From positions 1-64,000 of the forward strand of contig JAYTOX010000054.1 in the NCBI GenBank assembly GCA_043747595.1: a stretch of 64,000 bases of DNA. Reading direction: 5' to 3'. The translations under genes and the position numbers were made by a program. Below the pieces are notes generated by a model that saw only the letters and a list, made by a program, of their open reading frames with translations, did no database searches and was not told where the DNA came from. The stretch comes from JADKIH01 sp043747595 (GTDB taxonomy: Bacteria > Bacteroidota > Bacteroidia > AKYH767-A > 2013-40CM-41-45). Position 1 is the stretch's first letter, and each line of letters starts with the position of its first letter. Positions 55,285-64,000 of the stretch are shown one piece after another.

Positions 55285-56967
55285 CTAAAATGAATATGTA
55301 ATTCCAACAAGCATATTGAATCGCTCCGAAGGGTAATTATTCCAGTAGTAATACCGAGAGAAACCTAGGTTATTTAAATTAGCAAATACAGAAAGTATTT
55401 TCGAGTAGCGATACTCCAATCCCAAGTTCACATCAGCAAATCCTTTTATACTTTTTTCACTAAAGCCAATTGGTTCTTGAACACGCACGAAATAATTTCC
55501 TCTAAAGAAAACGGCAGCATCTACATATAATTTACTGCGGAGATTATATTTCAAGTCCAACTTTACTTCCGTATTAGGTTTATGCCATGCTTTTTGAGAA
55601 AAATCTAATGAATAACTATGCTGGTCAACATGCACGTTTGCAATAAACTTTTCAGACGCTCTATAAGTTAACTCGCCATGGAATGTCAGCACTTTTCCAT
55701 CCACAAACAACGCATCGAATTTATTAGTATTGATGCTATCGTTATAAAAGAGCAACATTTTATCGAACGTCGAATATTTGATTGACGCAAGGAAGCTTAC
55801 TCTAGATGAGAAATTTCCATTCAAACCACCTTTCAAAGACAACTTGTCGATCGTATTTAACGGTTGTACTGTTGAGTTAACGAATGGGTTTTCCAGTGCC
55901 ATAGTATAAAAATTATTCTTCACTACTCCCCCATCAACATTTGCAAATAAATAAAGAACGTTTTCAGCAATCGGCAATGTAAAATCAATTTTTGGAAAAA
56001 GATGTACGGTCGATTCTAAATTCTTTTCAAGAGCAAGTTCTAATCCTAAAGAAAGCAAAGCCTTTTCATTTTTCAATTTAATCATAGGCGTTGCTTTAAT
56101 AATATGTCTGCTCAAATCAGAATTGATATTCAGCAATTCGTATTCAGCTTTAGATTTCTGAAAATAATCGAAACTCAAATCGGTTCTGAAATAGAAACTT
56201 TCTAAATTCTTGCCAACAAAACCATGTACCAATATATCATTCTCGCTTACTTTGTAATGATCGTTTATTAACTTCCAATCAATGCCTCCTGAATAATCAA
56301 TTTTATCTTTACTCAGATTATTAGTAGCCAAATTCAATTTTAAACCAAACATATTAAAGCGCTGCGCCGTTGCAGCTTTATCGGCCACTGTATCTTCAGA
56401 ATTTAATCCGTAGTAATGAACAGCATTACGATCATAATTGAATTCACCATCGAACACTTTATTATCGAATAAATATTTTCCATAAAGTCCACCATGATTT
56501 TTACTGTAACTGGCAGGTCCTACATTTGCTAAACCCGGGCTACCGGAAAGATGACTAAGCGCAACTCCGAGCGCTCCTTTTTTACTTCGTAGAGCATTTA
56601 CATACAGCTCACCGTTATAAATTGAGTAATTACCTAAACCTAATTTGATATACGTTTTATATAATTTAGCAAGCGGTTCATCTTTTATTTTGACAGCTTT
56701 GATCGTTGATGTTTCATAATTCGTTTCCGCCTTCTGTGAGCGAATACTGTAAGTTAACTCCGGCGGATTTGTAGATGACGTATCTCCTTCAGGTGAATCT
56801 GATACCTTATATGATTCAGCAAGGATCGGACGATAATCTTTTACAACGATATATGTTTTATCGCCCAAGTCTTCTTTATTTTCTGTTGGCGTTTTATCTT
56901 GCGCAAAAAGAATTGTAGGAAGTACGAGTAAAAGTGTTTGCAGAAAATAGTTTTTCATTTTTTTCAT
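55285..56967 (-). CDS. Outer-membrane beta-barrel protein
   Basis: 560 residues from the ATG at 56967. A signal peptide (NYFLQTLLLVLPTILFAQ) is followed by alternating beta-strand segments typical of a barrel (GALGVALSHLSGSPGLANVG, KGFADVNLGLEYRYSKILS) and a C-terminal VGITYSF ending in Phe, the outer-membrane assembly signal. No plug domain or TonB box is obvious. The open frame starts at 57027 inside the preceding gene, but the later ATG gives a proper signal peptide and leaves a 19-base gap. Probably co-transcribed with the TPR gene upstream; the cargo is unknown. Confidence 0.8.
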   Translation of the reverse strand: MKKMKNYFLQTLLLVLPTILFAQDKTPTENKEDLGDKTYIVVKDYRPILAESYKVSDSPEGDTSSTNPPELTYSIRSQKAETNYETSTIKAVKIKDEPLAKLYKTYIKLGLGNYSIYNGELYVNALRSKKGALGVALSHLSGSPGLANVGPASYSKNHGGLYGKYLFDNKVFDGEFNYDRNAVHYYGLNSEDTVADKAATAQRFNMFGLKLNLATNNLSKDKIDYSGGIDWKLINDHYKVSENDILVHGFVGKNLESFYFRTDLSFDYFQKSKAEYELLNINSDLSRHIIKATPMIKLKNEKALLSLGLELALEKNLESTVHLFPKIDFTLPIAENVLYLFANVDGGVVKNNFYTMALENPFVNSTVQPLNTIDKLSLKGGLNGNFSSRVSFLASIKYSTFDKMLLFYNDSINTNKFDALFVDGKVLTFHGELTYRASEKFIANVHVDQHSYSLDFSQKAWHKPNTEVKLDLKYNLRSKLYVDAAVFFRGNYFVRVQEPIGFSEKSIKGFADVNLGLEYRYSKILSVFANLNNLGFSRYYYWNNYPSERFNMLVGITYSF

Positions 56968-56986
56968 TGTGTCGTTATCTTCTGTC

Positions 56987-59900
56987 TTATTTGTTTGTAT
57001 TAATTTCTGAATCTTCCGGTACTTCATTCGATTTTAATTTCTTGTCTGCGTTTTTATTGCCATCAGAAGCGACGATTGCTGCAAGTTTATCTTTAGCAAT
57101 AGTATTTAAATCATCAGGATCATTGGGGTCCTTCTCGTAGTTAGCAATGATACTTTTGTATGTTTCTTTCGCTTGAAAAGTGTCTTTTTGTGCCAGGTAA
57201 TTATCGCCTAAAAGAATAAATCCTTTTGCGATCCAATAATCGTACGAAGGGACTTGCTTTTGAATTTCAAAGATAATTTTAGTGGACTCTTTGTAATTTG
57301 CAAGATTATATTCAATCGCTGCAAGCAGATATTTACTCTCTGCAGTCATTTCGCTATTGGTACGTTTAGATACAATAGTCAATTCAGTTTTAGCAGAACC
57401 ATAATCACTTTTTTCAAAATAAGCTTTACCTGTAATGAGATGAGCTTCGTTAGTTAAATCTTTATCGGTAGTGCCACTGTCCAGAATTTTCTTTGCGGCA
57501 GCAAGAGCTTTAACGTTATCTTTTAATTTGTAAGCAGTACGCATTTGACCTGAATAAGCAGCCATAAGATTGTCTTTTTCTTCTGCTGTGGTTTCTAACG
57601 CTTCAAATTGAGATAGAGCGCGATCGTAAATCTTCAATCGATAATTGATTGCTGCGGCACTTAGCAAAGATTTTTCCGTAAGTGAAGTCTTAGGCTGAGT
57701 AATAACGAACTCGTAGCCTGGAAGTGCTTCTTGATATTTCTTTGCTTTGTATAAACAATCAGACTTGTAATAATTCGCATAAACTTTAAAGATGGCATTC
57801 GAAAATTTAATCATGTATTTATCGAACGACTCGATAGCTTGCGTACAATTTCCTTGAGTATATAATAATTCAGCTGCCTCATACGTCACAGAATCTTCTG
57901 CGGCTTCTGTTAAATCGCCATTCGGGACATTCTTTACATAAGTAAGATATTCGTCAACTTTATTTTGTGAAACGCTGATATTTTTTATTTGCGCTAAAGC
58001 TTCATGCGACTCACTCGTGTTAGGATATTTTTGGACAATTTTTTTGTAAGCTGCGAGTGCTTTGTCATCTTGCTTAGTATTATAATAAACCAAAGCTTCA
58101 CCCAGTTCAGATTTGCGTAAATAAATTCCATTTGGATATTCATTAATCACACGCTTGAAGTATTTCAATGAGAGTTCGAAATTACCTTGAGCCATACATG
58201 CTTGTCCGGCTTCGTACAAACCATCGTCGTAGTAAACAGATTTCGGATATTTTTCAAATAATTTTTGGAGTATGTTCACTTTATCAGCAAACTTTCCTTG
58301 AATGCCAAGAATGGCTGCTTTTTGATAGAGCGCATAATCACTCGCCTTTGCATTGGCAAGAATAGCTGCATTGTAATTTTCCAAAGCGCCTGCCTGATCC
58401 TTACCAATAAAATAGCAATCAGCTATTCTTAAAGTTGCATCGTTATATCTAGAAACATCGGTATTCAATTTATCTTTCACATATTTCCTAAATGAATTTA
58501 ATGCTTCAGGAAAGTTTTCAAGTTTAAAATAACTGTAACCAATGTTGTAATTCGCTAAATTATATCGCTCACTATTCATTGCAGCAGGAGTGAGAATAAA
58601 ATTATTATAGGACTTTATAGCATCTTCATAATTTCCCAATTTGTAGGCCGCTTCGCCAGTCCAGTAATTCGATTCTGCAACTAACGATTGATTATTGGGA
58701 TATTGATTTGCAGTTTTAAAAAGCTGAATTGCTTCTTTCGAATTATTATCCATGAATAATTCAACACCTCTATAATAGGCTACTTTTTGATACGCTGATT
58801 TTACATTTTGAGTTTTATTTTTTATAGCATCGAGAGCGATCAATGCATCTTTGTAATTTCTTGTATTTGTGTAGATGTCGATAAGCAATTCATTTGCTTG
58901 ATCAAAATACTGGCTATTCGGAAAATCTTGCATAAACGTTCTGAACGATTCAAGAGCCACCGACTGAAACGACAATTCATAAGAAAGTTTCGCGTAATTA
59001 AACGACGACTCTTCTTTGATAGACATGTTAAAATCATACTTAGCGGCACTTTGAAAAGCAGTACGAGCAGAACGTTTGTTGTTTAGATTCAACTGGCAAT
59101 CGGCCAAATGAAAATAAGCATTTTGGCTGAGCGTATCATCGGCACCAATTGTTTTTTGAAAATAAGTTACTGCATTTTTAAAATCTTTCAGGCGATAATA
59201 TGAAAATCCGATTGCATAATAATCTTCACGATTTACGTTCGGCGAATTTTTTTCGTAGTCTAATAAATATGGAATTGCATCTTTATAACTTTCGGTTCTG
59301 TAGTACGACTCACCAACCATTCTACCAATTTCAATTCCATTTCTTGTTGCGGCAGTATCGAGTACAGAAGGTGCATATTTCAAAACTTCTTTATACTTTT
59401 TTTGGCGGTAATAAATTTGAGTGATGTAATAAGGAGCAATCGGAGCAAATGCTTCAGAGTCTTTCAGTTTAAGAAATGCATTCAAAGCGGTTTCATAATT
59501 CTCATTTACGAAAGCAACATGAGCAAAATAATATTGAGCTGCAGAAGCATATTTTGAATTACCATCTTTCATCAGAAAGAAAGCTTTCGACGCTTTATCA
59601 TAATCGTTTGTCATATAATAACTATAGCCCAATTTAAAATTTACTTCGTCTTTTTTTTCGGTTGAAAGATTTGTTTGATCAACCTTTACAAAATATTCTA
59701 TAGAACTTTTATATCGTTTCAATCGATAGTAGTAAACACCGAGATCATAAATCGCATTATCGTAATAAGTGCTAGCAGGATATTTATCGATAAAATCTAG
59801 CATTAAAAATTCAGCATCTTGATTAAACAATTCGGCAGCGCATCGTGCTGTGAAATAAGAAGAGTTCGCAAGGACTTCGCGTTGCAAATGCGATTTCGAA

Positions 59901-60064
59901 TCAAGAACTTGTAAAAAAAGTTTTTGGGCTGCTCCGTATTTTTCTTTTTCAAAAAGATCGAGTGCTTTTTGATAATCTTTTTCTTGGTCTTTGTAGATGG
60001 CTGTTTCTTGAGAAAAAGCATTGAGAGAAAAAAGAACCAGCAGAGCTGCAAAAAATTTTGTCAT
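56987..60064 (-). CDS. Large periplasmic tetratricopeptide repeat protein
   Basis: 1025 residues. A signal peptide (FFAALLVLFSLNAFSQ) is followed by about 25 TPR-type helical pairs across the whole chain, for example YPASTYYDNAIYDLGVYYYR, YKSSIEYFVKVDQ and YEDAIKSYNNFI. The pattern resembles the repeats of YbgF/BamD-type envelope assembly proteins. The tail (SNEVPEDSEINTN) is acidic. Adjacent to an outer-membrane barrel gene in one operon, so a scaffold role for that barrel is plausible but unproven. Confidence 0.85.
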   Translation of the reverse strand: MTKFFAALLVLFSLNAFSQETAIYKDQEKDYQKALDLFEKEKYGAAQKLFLQVLDSKSHLQREVLANSSYFTARCAAELFNQDAEFLMLDFIDKYPASTYYDNAIYDLGVYYYRLKRYKSSIEYFVKVDQTNLSTEKKDEVNFKLGYSYYMTNDYDKASKAFFLMKDGNSKYASAAQYYFAHVAFVNENYETALNAFLKLKDSEAFAPIAPYYITQIYYRQKKYKEVLKYAPSVLDTAATRNGIEIGRMVGESYYRTESYKDAIPYLLDYEKNSPNVNREDYYAIGFSYYRLKDFKNAVTYFQKTIGADDTLSQNAYFHLADCQLNLNNKRSARTAFQSAAKYDFNMSIKEESSFNYAKLSYELSFQSVALESFRTFMQDFPNSQYFDQANELLIDIYTNTRNYKDALIALDAIKNKTQNVKSAYQKVAYYRGVELFMDNNSKEAIQLFKTANQYPNNQSLVAESNYWTGEAAYKLGNYEDAIKSYNNFILTPAAMNSERYNLANYNIGYSYFKLENFPEALNSFRKYVKDKLNTDVSRYNDATLRIADCYFIGKDQAGALENYNAAILANAKASDYALYQKAAILGIQGKFADKVNILQKLFEKYPKSVYYDDGLYEAGQACMAQGNFELSLKYFKRVINEYPNGIYLRKSELGEALVYYNTKQDDKALAAYKKIVQKYPNTSESHEALAQIKNISVSQNKVDEYLTYVKNVPNGDLTEAAEDSVTYEAAELLYTQGNCTQAIESFDKYMIKFSNAIFKVYANYYKSDCLYKAKKYQEALPGYEFVITQPKTSLTEKSLLSAAAINYRLKIYDRALSQFEALETTAEEKDNLMAAYSGQMRTAYKLKDNVKALAAAKKILDSGTTDKDLTNEAHLITGKAYFEKSDYGSAKTELTIVSKRTNSEMTAESKYLLAAIEYNLANYKESTKIIFEIQKQVPSYDYWIAKGFILLGDNYLAQKDTFQAKETYKSIIANYEKDPNDPDDLNTIAKDKLAAIVASDGNKNADKKLKSNEVPEDSEINTNK

Positions 60065-60268
60065 TGTAAGGGTAATTTCGAGGTAAACGATTATTCTTTC
60101 AAAATTATTGAATCATAGGGCAAGCGTGGTCATTTCCATGTGTATTTACCAACATAGTTTTAAACATTAGAAACAAAATCAAAATTTGAAAGTATAATCA
60201 AAATCTTCTCTGAACATCAACGTTGAAAGATAAGAGGATAAAAAGCAATCAAACTAACAAAAGAGCCC

Positions 60269-61126
60269 ATGAGAACAGAAATCAAAAATTTTATTGTCAC
60301 GTTATGCTTTCTGGCAGCCATCAGTTTTTCATGTAAAAAGGAACAAAAAGTAGTTTTAGAATTTGATACACAAACAACTGAGGATAATGCCTTAGCAGAA
60401 GGAACTTTTGCAGATGTTAGCAATATAGTGAGTCAAGCAATGGTAAATGGTTCAGGAGGATTAATCACATATCGAACCATTGAAGCCAACAATTCCCCAC
60501 TTAGTGGATGCGCAACGGTTACAGTTACTCCCAACGGCGCAGGAGGTTCGGTGGTTGTCGATTTTGGAACAAGCAATTGTATGTGTCGTGATTCTAAGTA
60601 TCGCAGAGGAATTATACAATTTACTTATACCGGCGCCTATATGGATTCGGGAACAGTGATTAACACCACATTCAACAATTACTATGTTGGAAAAGATACA
60701 ACGCTAATGTTTAAAATAGCGGGTACAAAAACGGTAACATGTCATGGTCTTACTCCTAGCGGATATGTATATCAAGTTGAAGTAAACGGTACATTAACAG
60801 ATCCAACAAACAGAACAATGAGTTGGACTTCGTCGCGAATTAGGACATGGGTTTCAGGATATACAACATTGGGAATTGGCGGTTGGAACGATGACCGATA
60901 CGCGATTACAGGTACAGCCTCCGGAACAAATTTCGAAGGAAATTCTTTTACCGTCAACATCACTTCTCCAATTATAATTGATTTTAGCTGTAGATGGATT
61001 TCACAAGGAATCATGCAACTTACTCCAACCGGAAAAGCGACACGAACGCTCGATTTTGGTAATGGAACGTGCGACAATCTCGCCACCGTAACCGTCAATG
61101 GGCAAACATTTACGATAACACTTTGA
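60269..61126 (+). CDS. Lipoprotein of unknown function
   Basis: 285 residues. A lipoprotein signal ends in ISFSC (Cys22). The mature part is rich in Thr, Gly and Asn with predicted beta strands (ATVTVTPNGAGGSVVVDFGT, TMSWTSSRIRTWVSGYTTLG) and several Cys, including CMC near 110. I do not recognise a named family; similar Bacteroidota surface lipoproteins exist. It is divergent from the TPR gene and ends in its own terminator. Confidence 0.75.
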   Translation: MRTEIKNFIVTLCFLAAISFSCKKEQKVVLEFDTQTTEDNALAEGTFADVSNIVSQAMVNGSGGLITYRTIEANNSPLSGCATVTVTPNGAGGSVVVDFGTSNCMCRDSKYRRGIIQFTYTGAYMDSGTVINTTFNNYYVGKDTTLMFKIAGTKTVTCHGLTPSGYVYQVEVNGTLTDPTNRTMSWTSSRIRTWVSGYTTLGIGGWNDDRYAITGTASGTNFEGNSFTVNITSPIIIDFSCRWISQGIMQLTPTGKATRTLDFGNGTCDNLATVTVNGQTFTITL

Positions 61127-61138
61127 TATATTACTTGA

Positions 61139-61167
61139 AAAAGGAGATCCACAAGATCTCCTTTTTT
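61139..61167 (+). terminator. Terminator of the lipoprotein gene
   Basis: AAGGAGATC pairs with GATCTCCTT around CACAA, followed by a T-run. Confidence 0.88.
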
Positions 61168-61236
61168 GTTAATTACCCGTTCAAACAATTCTTGCACTTG
61201 AACTGTTAACCAATGAATATTTTTTAATTTTGCGGT

Positions 61237-61440
61237 ATGTATATTTTGAAAGTAAAAGGCACAGCTAAAATTCCTGATTATGTTCAATTGCGCGACGATA
61301 ATTTTACATTGTTGGCGTATTTCAGAGTCGACAGACCGGAAAAAGCAATTGTGAAAGCAGGTTTAGGAGAAAAAGAAAAAGAGATTATTGAATTGATTAC
61401 TTCCATGCCATTTGGAAAAATTCAGAAATTACCATTTTAA
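61237..61440 (+). CDS. Small conserved-looking protein upstream of ftsE
   Basis: 67 residues, no signal. Sequence such as KVKGTAKIPDYVQLRDDNFT and MPFGKIQKLPF is compact and hydrophilic with a regular pattern. I cannot name the family. It ends 9 bases before ftsE and is probably translated with it. TAATTTTG at 61225-61232 matches the -7 box, so the message would start at or next to the ATG at 61237; there is no later Met until near the end, so translation may be leaderless. Confidence 0.75.
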   Translation: MYILKVKGTAKIPDYVQLRDDNFTLLAYFRVDRPEKAIVKAGLGEKEKEIIELITSMPFGKIQKLPF

Positions 61441-61449
61441 AAAAGTTGT

Positions 61450-62130
61450 ATGCAAGCAGAAACAATTGTAGAGTTAACAAGCACCGATATTTATCAGTCG
61501 AAAAATCTGATTTTATCGAACATCAATTTAAAGATTGACAAAGGAGAATTTGTTTATCTTATAGGTAAAACCGGAAGTGGAAAAAGCAGCTTATTAAAAA
61601 CCATTTACGGCGATGTTGAGTTGTTGCATGGGTCAGCCGGTGTGGCAGGGTTTCAGTTAAATCATTTGAAAGAAAAAGAAATTCCATTTCTTAGAAGAAA
61701 GCTCGGAATTGTATTTCAAGATTTTCAGCTATTAACAGACCGTTCGGTGCAGTCTAATTTACTTTTTGTATTGCAAGCAACAGGCTGGAAAGACAAGAAT
61801 AAAATGAAAGAGCGAATAGCAGAAGTTTTAGAAAATGTTGGGTTATCGACAAAAGGTTTTAAGATGCCTCATGAACTTTCTGGCGGAGAGCAGCAGCGCG
61901 TAGTCATTGCGAGAGCGCTATTGAATCACCCTGAAATGATACTTGCCGACGAGCCAACAGGAAATTTAGATCCGGAAACATCCGAAGGAATTATGCGATT
62001 GCTGGTAGATATTAGTCAGAAAGGCTGTTCCGTTTTAATGGCGACACATAATTATTTATTGATCGAAAAATTTCCGGCGCGAATAATAAAATGTGAAAAC
62101 GGAAAACTGTACGATTCTAAAAATTTATAG
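61450..62130 (+). CDS. ftsE: FtsE-type ABC transporter ATPase
   Basis: 226 residues, the FtsE length. Walker A is GKTGSGKSSLLK, the Q-loop lies in GIVFQDFQLL, the signature is LSGGEQQRV, Walker B is MILADEPTG and the switch His is in MATHNY. FtsE works with FtsX to activate cell-wall hydrolases at the division site. No ftsX is adjacent. The stop overlaps the convergent glycosyltransferase stop by 6 bases. Confidence 0.9.
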   Translation: MQAETIVELTSTDIYQSKNLILSNINLKIDKGEFVYLIGKTGSGKSSLLKTIYGDVELLHGSAGVAGFQLNHLKEKEIPFLRRKLGIVFQDFQLLTDRSVQSNLLFVLQATGWKDKNKMKERIAEVLENVGLSTKGFKMPHELSGGEQQRVVIARALLNHPEMILADEPTGNLDPETSEGIMRLLVDISQKGCSVLMATHNYLLIEKFPARIIKCENGKLYDSKNL

Positions 62131-63258
62131 GCCCTCACTAAAAATTGCATCAATCAATTTAGCGGCACTGCTATCACTATTAAATTGGGAAGAAAGTATT
62201 TTTATTCTCTTTTGAATCGACTCTAATGGAAAAGTTTTTGTTTCAGCAATTCTGATTACAGTCTTTGTCATTTCCTCTGTATCCTTGCAAACTTCGCACA
62301 AAGATTCGAGTCCGGTATTTTCTACCATTGGTAAATTGACAATGCAATACTGACCGGAATAAAGAGCAGCCAACAATTTTAATTTAATTCCTGTTGACTG
62401 AAAAGTAGGGAGTATATTACACTTTGCTTTAGTAATCAATTGGTAAATCTCTTCAGGTGAACAATTTTGTTTTAATTCAATATTTTTATTTTCACTTACT
62501 GCTTTTTGCAAATCAGACGATGGTTTATTCCCTGCTATGATTAATTTGAAAGGAAGTTTTTTAAAAATTTCGTTTATCAAGTATAATGCAGCCTCATTAT
62601 TTTCGCCGATAGATAAATTTCCGTGATACAAGAAATAATTTTCGTTGTCAGTAGAAATTTGAACAGCATTAAAAGGATGGAATGCCGGAATATAAATTGA
62701 GTTAGAATTAATAGATTTAAAATGTTCGGTATCTGCAGGAGAAATTGGCGCAATCAAGCTAGCTTTTTTCAGCACACTTTCATACTTAGCAAGCTTTCCA
62801 GCCTCATTGTAAAAATAATATCGTTTAAAAATATTTTTCTCGACGGCAGCTAAACTGTTGTAATAATCGTGTTCAACATTGTGCGTTCGAACGATAATTT
62901 TTCTGTTAGCAAAGAGAGGATCATTTAACAGGAGAGTAGAATGTAGTCCTTCCATTAATATTGGATCATTATCATTCAACAATCTTTCCTTTAGGAGTTC
63001 CGATTTACGAGTTAAAATTATAAACGGTAAAGTATTGAAGAGTAACGAACGATAATTTTTTCGTGGGTAGTAGAATACCTGTTCAGCATATTTCTCTAAT
63101 TCTAATTGTGGCGAACGACCATATTCGAAGCAATGCAGAATAATTTTTATTCCGGCAGCATGCAATGCTTTAATTTTGAAAAACACATCAATTACACCAC
63201 CGTAATCGGCAGGAAACGGAACATCGAAAGAAATAATATGTAATCGTTTAGATAACAT
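62125..63258 (-). CDS. Glycosyltransferase, GT-B type
   Basis: 377 residues from the ATG at 63258. The N-terminal Rossmann domain has DVPFPADYGGVIDVFFKIK, RTHNVEHDYYN and SPADTEHFKS. The C-terminal domain has YHGNLSIGENNEAALYLINE, LIIAGNKPSSDL and a GIKLKLLAALYSGQYCI segment in the usual sugar-nucleotide position. It probably adds a sugar to a surface polysaccharide or lipid. It overlaps the upstream glycosyltransferase stop by 11 bases, a sign of coupled translation. Confidence 0.82.
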   Translation of the reverse strand: MLSKRLHIISFDVPFPADYGGVIDVFFKIKALHAAGIKIILHCFEYGRSPQLELEKYAEQVFYYPRKNYRSLLFNTLPFIILTRKSELLKERLLNDNDPILMEGLHSTLLLNDPLFANRKIIVRTHNVEHDYYNSLAAVEKNIFKRYYFYNEAGKLAKYESVLKKASLIAPISPADTEHFKSINSNSIYIPAFHPFNAVQISTDNENYFLYHGNLSIGENNEAALYLINEIFKKLPFKLIIAGNKPSSDLQKAVSENKNIELKQNCSPEEIYQLITKAKCNILPTFQSTGIKLKLLAALYSGQYCIVNLPMVENTGLESLCEVCKDTEEMTKTVIRIAETKTFPLESIQKRIKILSSQFNSDSSAAKLIDAIFSEGL

Positions 63259-64000
63259 GATTAAAAAGTTCAAAAAGTTTTTGTTCTTCTTTTTCCCAAC
63301 ACAATTCTAAAGAAGCCGTTTTTAAATTCTCCTTCCACATTGCTAATAAATCGTCATCGTTAATCATTTCATTCATAGTTCTTGCAAGATCCTTAATTGA
63401 AAGTGAAGGAGTAATTTTACCGATTGAATAGCCGTCTACAATTTTTTTTACTTCAACTAAATCAGTTGCTAGTACGGGCAATCCGGCACGAATGTAATCG
63501 AATAATTTATTAGGCAGAGAATATTTGTAATTCAAATTAGTGTCTTTATCTAGCGTAAGTCCAATATCAGCCATGGCAGTAAAAGCAAATAATTTTTCCA
63601 TTGGTTGCTTAGGAATAAAAAAAACTTTATCAGTGATTTGTAATTCTCCGACTTTATTTTGTAAATTTTTTATAACATCACCACCTCCAATAAAAAGCAA
63701 AATACCATTATCAACTTTTGAAATAGCATCAATGGCTTCCTCTGCTCCTCTGTCGATATTGATGCCAGCACCTTGAAAAAGAAATATTTTTTTATCGGCC
63801 GGAAGACCGAGATCAGTTCTTTTCCAAACTAATAAATCGCTAGACAATTGCGAAGGTAAATTTCGAATTACTTTTACATCGACCTTATATTTTTCTTTAT
63901 AAATAGCGGCGATAGACTCATTAACAGTAAATGCATATTTTAATTTGGGAAAAATGAAACGTTCTATTGTTAACCAAATGTAGCGGATAAAAGGGCGTGA
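63248..64000 (-). CDS. Glycosyltransferase family 4-like protein, 5' end missing
   Basis: At least 250 residues; the frame stays open to the right edge, so the start lies outside. An internal TTG at 63847 is not a start, since coding-like sequence continues upstream (AFTVNESIAAIYKEKYKVDV). The C-terminal GT-B domain is clear: LFQGAGINIDRGAEEAIDAI, LLFIGGGDVIKNL, then YKYSLPNKLFDYIRAGLPVL, with the nucleotide-sugar contact near the Asn-Lys. Same operon as the next gene. Confidence 0.85.
   Translation of the reverse strand, partial: SRPFIRYIWLTIERFIFPKLKYAFTVNESIAAIYKEKYKVDVKVIRNLPSQLSSDLLVWKRTDLGLPADKKIFLFQGAGINIDRGAEEAIDAISKVDNGILLFIGGGDVIKNLQNKVGELQITDKVFFIPKQPMEKLFAFTAMADIGLTLDKDTNLNYKYSLPNKLFDYIRAGLPVLATDLVEVKKIVDGYSIGKITPSLSIKDLARTMNEMINDDDLLAMWKENLKTASLELCWEKEEQKLFELFNHVI

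Overview
The window looks like a chromosomal segment of a Bacteroidota bacterium. Supporting signs are type IX secretion (T9SS) C-terminal tails, promoters with the Bacteroidota -7 element TAnnTTTG (with TTTG/TTG about 19 bases upstream), a type III glutamine synthetase, an E1 alpha/beta fusion, a PorE-like TPR-PD40-OmpA protein, weak Shine-Dalgarno sites and A+T-rich DNA. I cannot name the genus. No rRNA, tRNA, CRISPR array or intact insertion sequence was seen.

Layout. 0-7 kb: an OmpA/TPR lipoprotein and typA (minus), then a membrane pyrophosphatase (plus) with a 144-residue Cys/Met-rich tail. 7-8 kb: a HigB/HigA toxin-antitoxin islet in repeat-bearing DNA. 8-15 kb: nucleotide and energy genes (dfrA, thyA, a nucleoside permease, a bifunctional nuclease, etfA/etfB, a small TPR protein, pyruvate dehydrogenase E1 beta). 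15-28 kb: DEAD-box helicase, fatty acid desaturase, glutamine synthetase III, PorE-like protein, purM, prfA and a fused 2-oxoacid dehydrogenase E1. 28-34 kb: a tight minus-strand operon of phenylacetate-pathway genes (paaH, paaI, paaJ, paaY) that also holds a HerA-like ATPase and an SRAP/HMCES protein. 34-39.5 kb: rpsT, radC, then a deacetylase-like protein, an acyltransferase-like protein, upp, a membrane protein and a YjjG-type phosphatase. 39.6-47 kb: a Cys-rich exported peptide, an ABC permease and three related secreted proteins set in mosaic repeats and gene debris. 47.5-49 kb: rpsF-rpsR-rplI. 49-54.3 kb: paaZ, an unrecognised 150-residue protein, a tandem array of seven ~137-bp hairpin units, msrA and an enoyl-CoA hydratase/isomerase. 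54.3-55.3 kb: about 1 kb of non-coding debris. 55.3-64 kb: an outer-membrane barrel and TPR pair, a lipoprotein, a small protein with ftsE, and two glycosyltransferases, the last cut by the window edge.

How the genes work together. PaaZ, PaaJ, PaaH, PaaI and PaaY cover the lower part of aerobic phenylacetyl-CoA degradation; the ligase (PaaK) and epoxidase (PaaABCDE) are not in the window. ETF would take electrons from acyl-CoA oxidation. ThyA, DfrA, the nucleoside permease, Upp, PurM and YjjG form a scattered nucleotide-metabolism set. The secreted proteins point to a functioning T9SS encoded elsewhere. The most unusual items are the metallothionein-like tail on the pyrophosphatase, the tandem hairpin array, and the two genome-maintenance genes inside the paa operon.
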